DNA of 7,709 bases from an uncultured Clostridia bacterium (GTDB taxonomy: Bacteria; Bacillota; Clostridia; Oscillospirales; Ruminococcaceae), in the NCBI GenBank assembly GCA_938014855.1, contig CALLQM010000109.1, positions 1 through 7,709 on the forward strand, read 5' to 3'. Both the position numbers and the translations under genes were made by a program. The notes under the pieces were generated by a model that was given only the letters and a program-made list of their open reading frames with translations, ran no database searches and had not been told where the DNA came from. Of this stretch, positions 6,508 through 7,709 are shown piece by piece; position 1 is the first letter of the stretch; every line of letters starts with the position of its first letter.

Positions 6508-7709
6508 ATGAAAACCATGAGCAAAGAGCTTTTCGAAGCCAAAACCCGCCCGATTCGCGTTATGCAGTTCGGAGAAGGCAATTTCCTGCGCGCATTTGCG
6601 GACTATTTTATTGACATTGCAAACGAAAAAGGCGTCACCGATCTGGGTATCGCCATTGTAAAACCGATTGCATTCGGCAGTCTTGAGCGTTTTCATAACC
6701 AGGACAACCTCTATACCGTTGTTCTGCGCGGACAGATGGACGGCAAAGTTGTCAACGATGCCCGCGTCATCACTTCTGTTCAAAAAGCGGTGGACTGCTA
6801 CGGGGAATATGCGGATTTCATGGAAACCGCATGCCTTGACACACTGAAAATTGTCATTTCCAATACCACGGAAGCCGGTATTGTTTACGACGAGACCGAT
6901 AAATACGAAAGCGAACCGCCGGCAACCTATCCTGGAAAGCTGACCAAAGTGCTCCATGCACGTTACAAGAAGTTTAACGGCGCGGCAGACAAGGGCCTCA
7001 TCATCATCCCCTGCGAGCTGATTGAGCACAACGGCGACAAACTGCACACCTGTGTTGACCAGTTTATCGACCTGTGGAGCCTCGGCGATGACTTCAAAAA
7101 ATGGGTCAACGATTCCTGCACTTTCTGCTGTACGCTGGTTGACCGTATCGTAACCGGTTACCCGCGCGACAACGTGGAAGAAACCACCAAACAGCTCGGT
7201 TATGAGGATAACCTCGTCGACACCGCGGAACCGTTTGGTCTGTGGGTCATCGAGAGCAAAAAAGATATCTCCAAGGATTTCCCGCTGGACAAGGCAGATC
7301 TTCCGGTTGTATTCACCGACGATCAGACGCCGTATCGTGAGCGCAAAGTCCGCATCCTGAATGGTGCGCATACTTCCACCGTTCTTGCGGGTTACCTTGC
7401 AGGATTTGATATTGTCGGCGAAATCATGAAAGATTCGGATGTGCGCAAACTGATGGAAACCATCGTGTTTGACGAAATCGTTCCGACTGTAAAACTGCCG
7501 CATGACGAGGTCATTGCGTTTGCAAACTCGGTATTTGAACGTTTTCAAAATCCGTTCATCAAACATCGTCTGCTTGACATTTCGCTCAACTCCGTTTCCA
7601 AATGGAAATCCCGTATCCTGCCGACATTCCGCGACAACTACACCAAACACGGTCAGATTCCCCGTCTGCTGACCTTCTCGTTTGCCGCTTTGATGGCGTT
7701 CTATTCCAC
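6508..7709 (+). CDS. uxaB: Tagaturonate reductase (altronate oxidoreductase), 5' part, cut by the window end
   Basis: Reduces D-tagaturonate to D-altronate with NADH, the step after UxaC in galacturonate breakdown. It is a cytoplasmic long-chain dehydrogenase of the mannitol dehydrogenase/polyol family. About 400 codons are present of an expected 480-500, so the C-terminal 80-100 residues lie outside. Seen: the nucleotide-binding segment VMQFGEGNFLRAFADYF (18-34), SNTTEAGI, IIIPCELIEHNGD, CTLVDRIVTGYPRD, and the catalytic RKVRILNGAH with Lys280, Asn285 and His288. These blocks match UxaB rather than the fructuronate reductase UxuB. The first ATG has AGGGGA 7 nt upstream, and MKTMSKELF resembles the E. 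coli MKTL start. It diverges from lacI and carries a LacI-type operator after its promoter. No TTA, CTA or TCA codon occurs up to about 7650, matching the strong codon bias of uxaC. An altronate dehydratase (uxaA) may follow outside the window. Confidence 0.96.
   Translation, partial: MKTMSKELFEAKTRPIRVMQFGEGNFLRAFADYFIDIANEKGVTDLGIAIVKPIAFGSLERFHNQDNLYTVVLRGQMDGKVVNDARVITSVQKAVDCYGEYADFMETACLDTLKIVISNTTEAGIVYDETDKYESEPPATYPGKLTKVLHARYKKFNGAADKGLIIIPCELIEHNGDKLHTCVDQFIDLWSLGDDFKKWVNDSCTFCCTLVDRIVTGYPRDNVEETTKQLGYEDNLVDTAEPFGLWVIESKKDISKDFPLDKADLPVVFTDDQTPYRERKVRILNGAHTSTVLAGYLAGFDIVGEIMKDSDVRKLMETIVFDEIVPTVKLPHDEVIAFANSVFERFQNPFIKHRLLDISLNSVSKWKSRILPTFRDNYTKHGQIPRLLTFSFAALMAFYS

Noticed and set aside
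6397..7650. A 417-codon open frame on the minus strand across uxaB
   Set aside because: Same codon-aligned antisense effect. The plus strand encodes a clear UxaB with its own promoter and ribosome site, and the antisense protein matches nothing I recognise.
1..7709. Mobile elements, CRISPR array, tRNA, rRNA, or a new defence system
   Set aside because: No transposase or integrase reading frame, no regularly spaced direct repeats and no RNA gene signatures were seen. All full-length genes fit a metabolic locus.

Overview
The window reads as a sugar-acid (hexuronate and aldonate) catabolism locus from a Gram-positive, clostridia-like bacterium. This placement is inferred from strong AGGAGG-type ribosome binding sites, a LacI-family repressor governing uxa genes, moderate base composition and AT-rich intergenic promoters. 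I cannot name the species. Both ends cut through genes.

Left block (1-3561, plus strand): the last 312 codons of a D-galactonate dehydratase (DgoD, enolase superfamily); a GntR-family regulator of the FadR/FCD subgroup with its own promoter; and a complete 572-residue IlvD/Edd-family dehydratase. The dehydratase resembles the YjhG/YagF sugar-acid dehydratases more than the amino-acid enzyme IlvD. A perfect palindromic terminator at 3601-3634 closes this block and also serves the block that converges on it.

Right block: uxaC (glucuronate/galacturonate isomerase, 3648-5057) and a LacI-family regulator (5189-6184) lie on the minus strand. uxaB (tagaturonate reductase, from 6508, cut by the window end) lies divergently on the plus strand. 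The 323-bp region between lacI and uxaB carries a well-formed promoter in each direction. Each promoter has a LacI-type palindrome with a central CG, one inside the lacI promoter and one just after the predicted uxaB start point. This fits one repressor controlling itself and uxaB.

Together, UxaC converts D-galacturonate to tagaturonate (and glucuronate to fructuronate), and UxaB reduces tagaturonate to D-altronate. DgoD converts D-galactonate to 2-keto-3-deoxy-galactonate. The IlvD/Edd enzyme probably dehydrates another aldonate, substrate unknown. No altronate or mannonate dehydratase of the UxaA/UxuA type, KDG kinase, aldolase or transporter lies in the window. I saw no mobile element, CRISPR array, tRNA, rRNA or defence system. 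The least explained item is the IlvD/Edd dehydratase.
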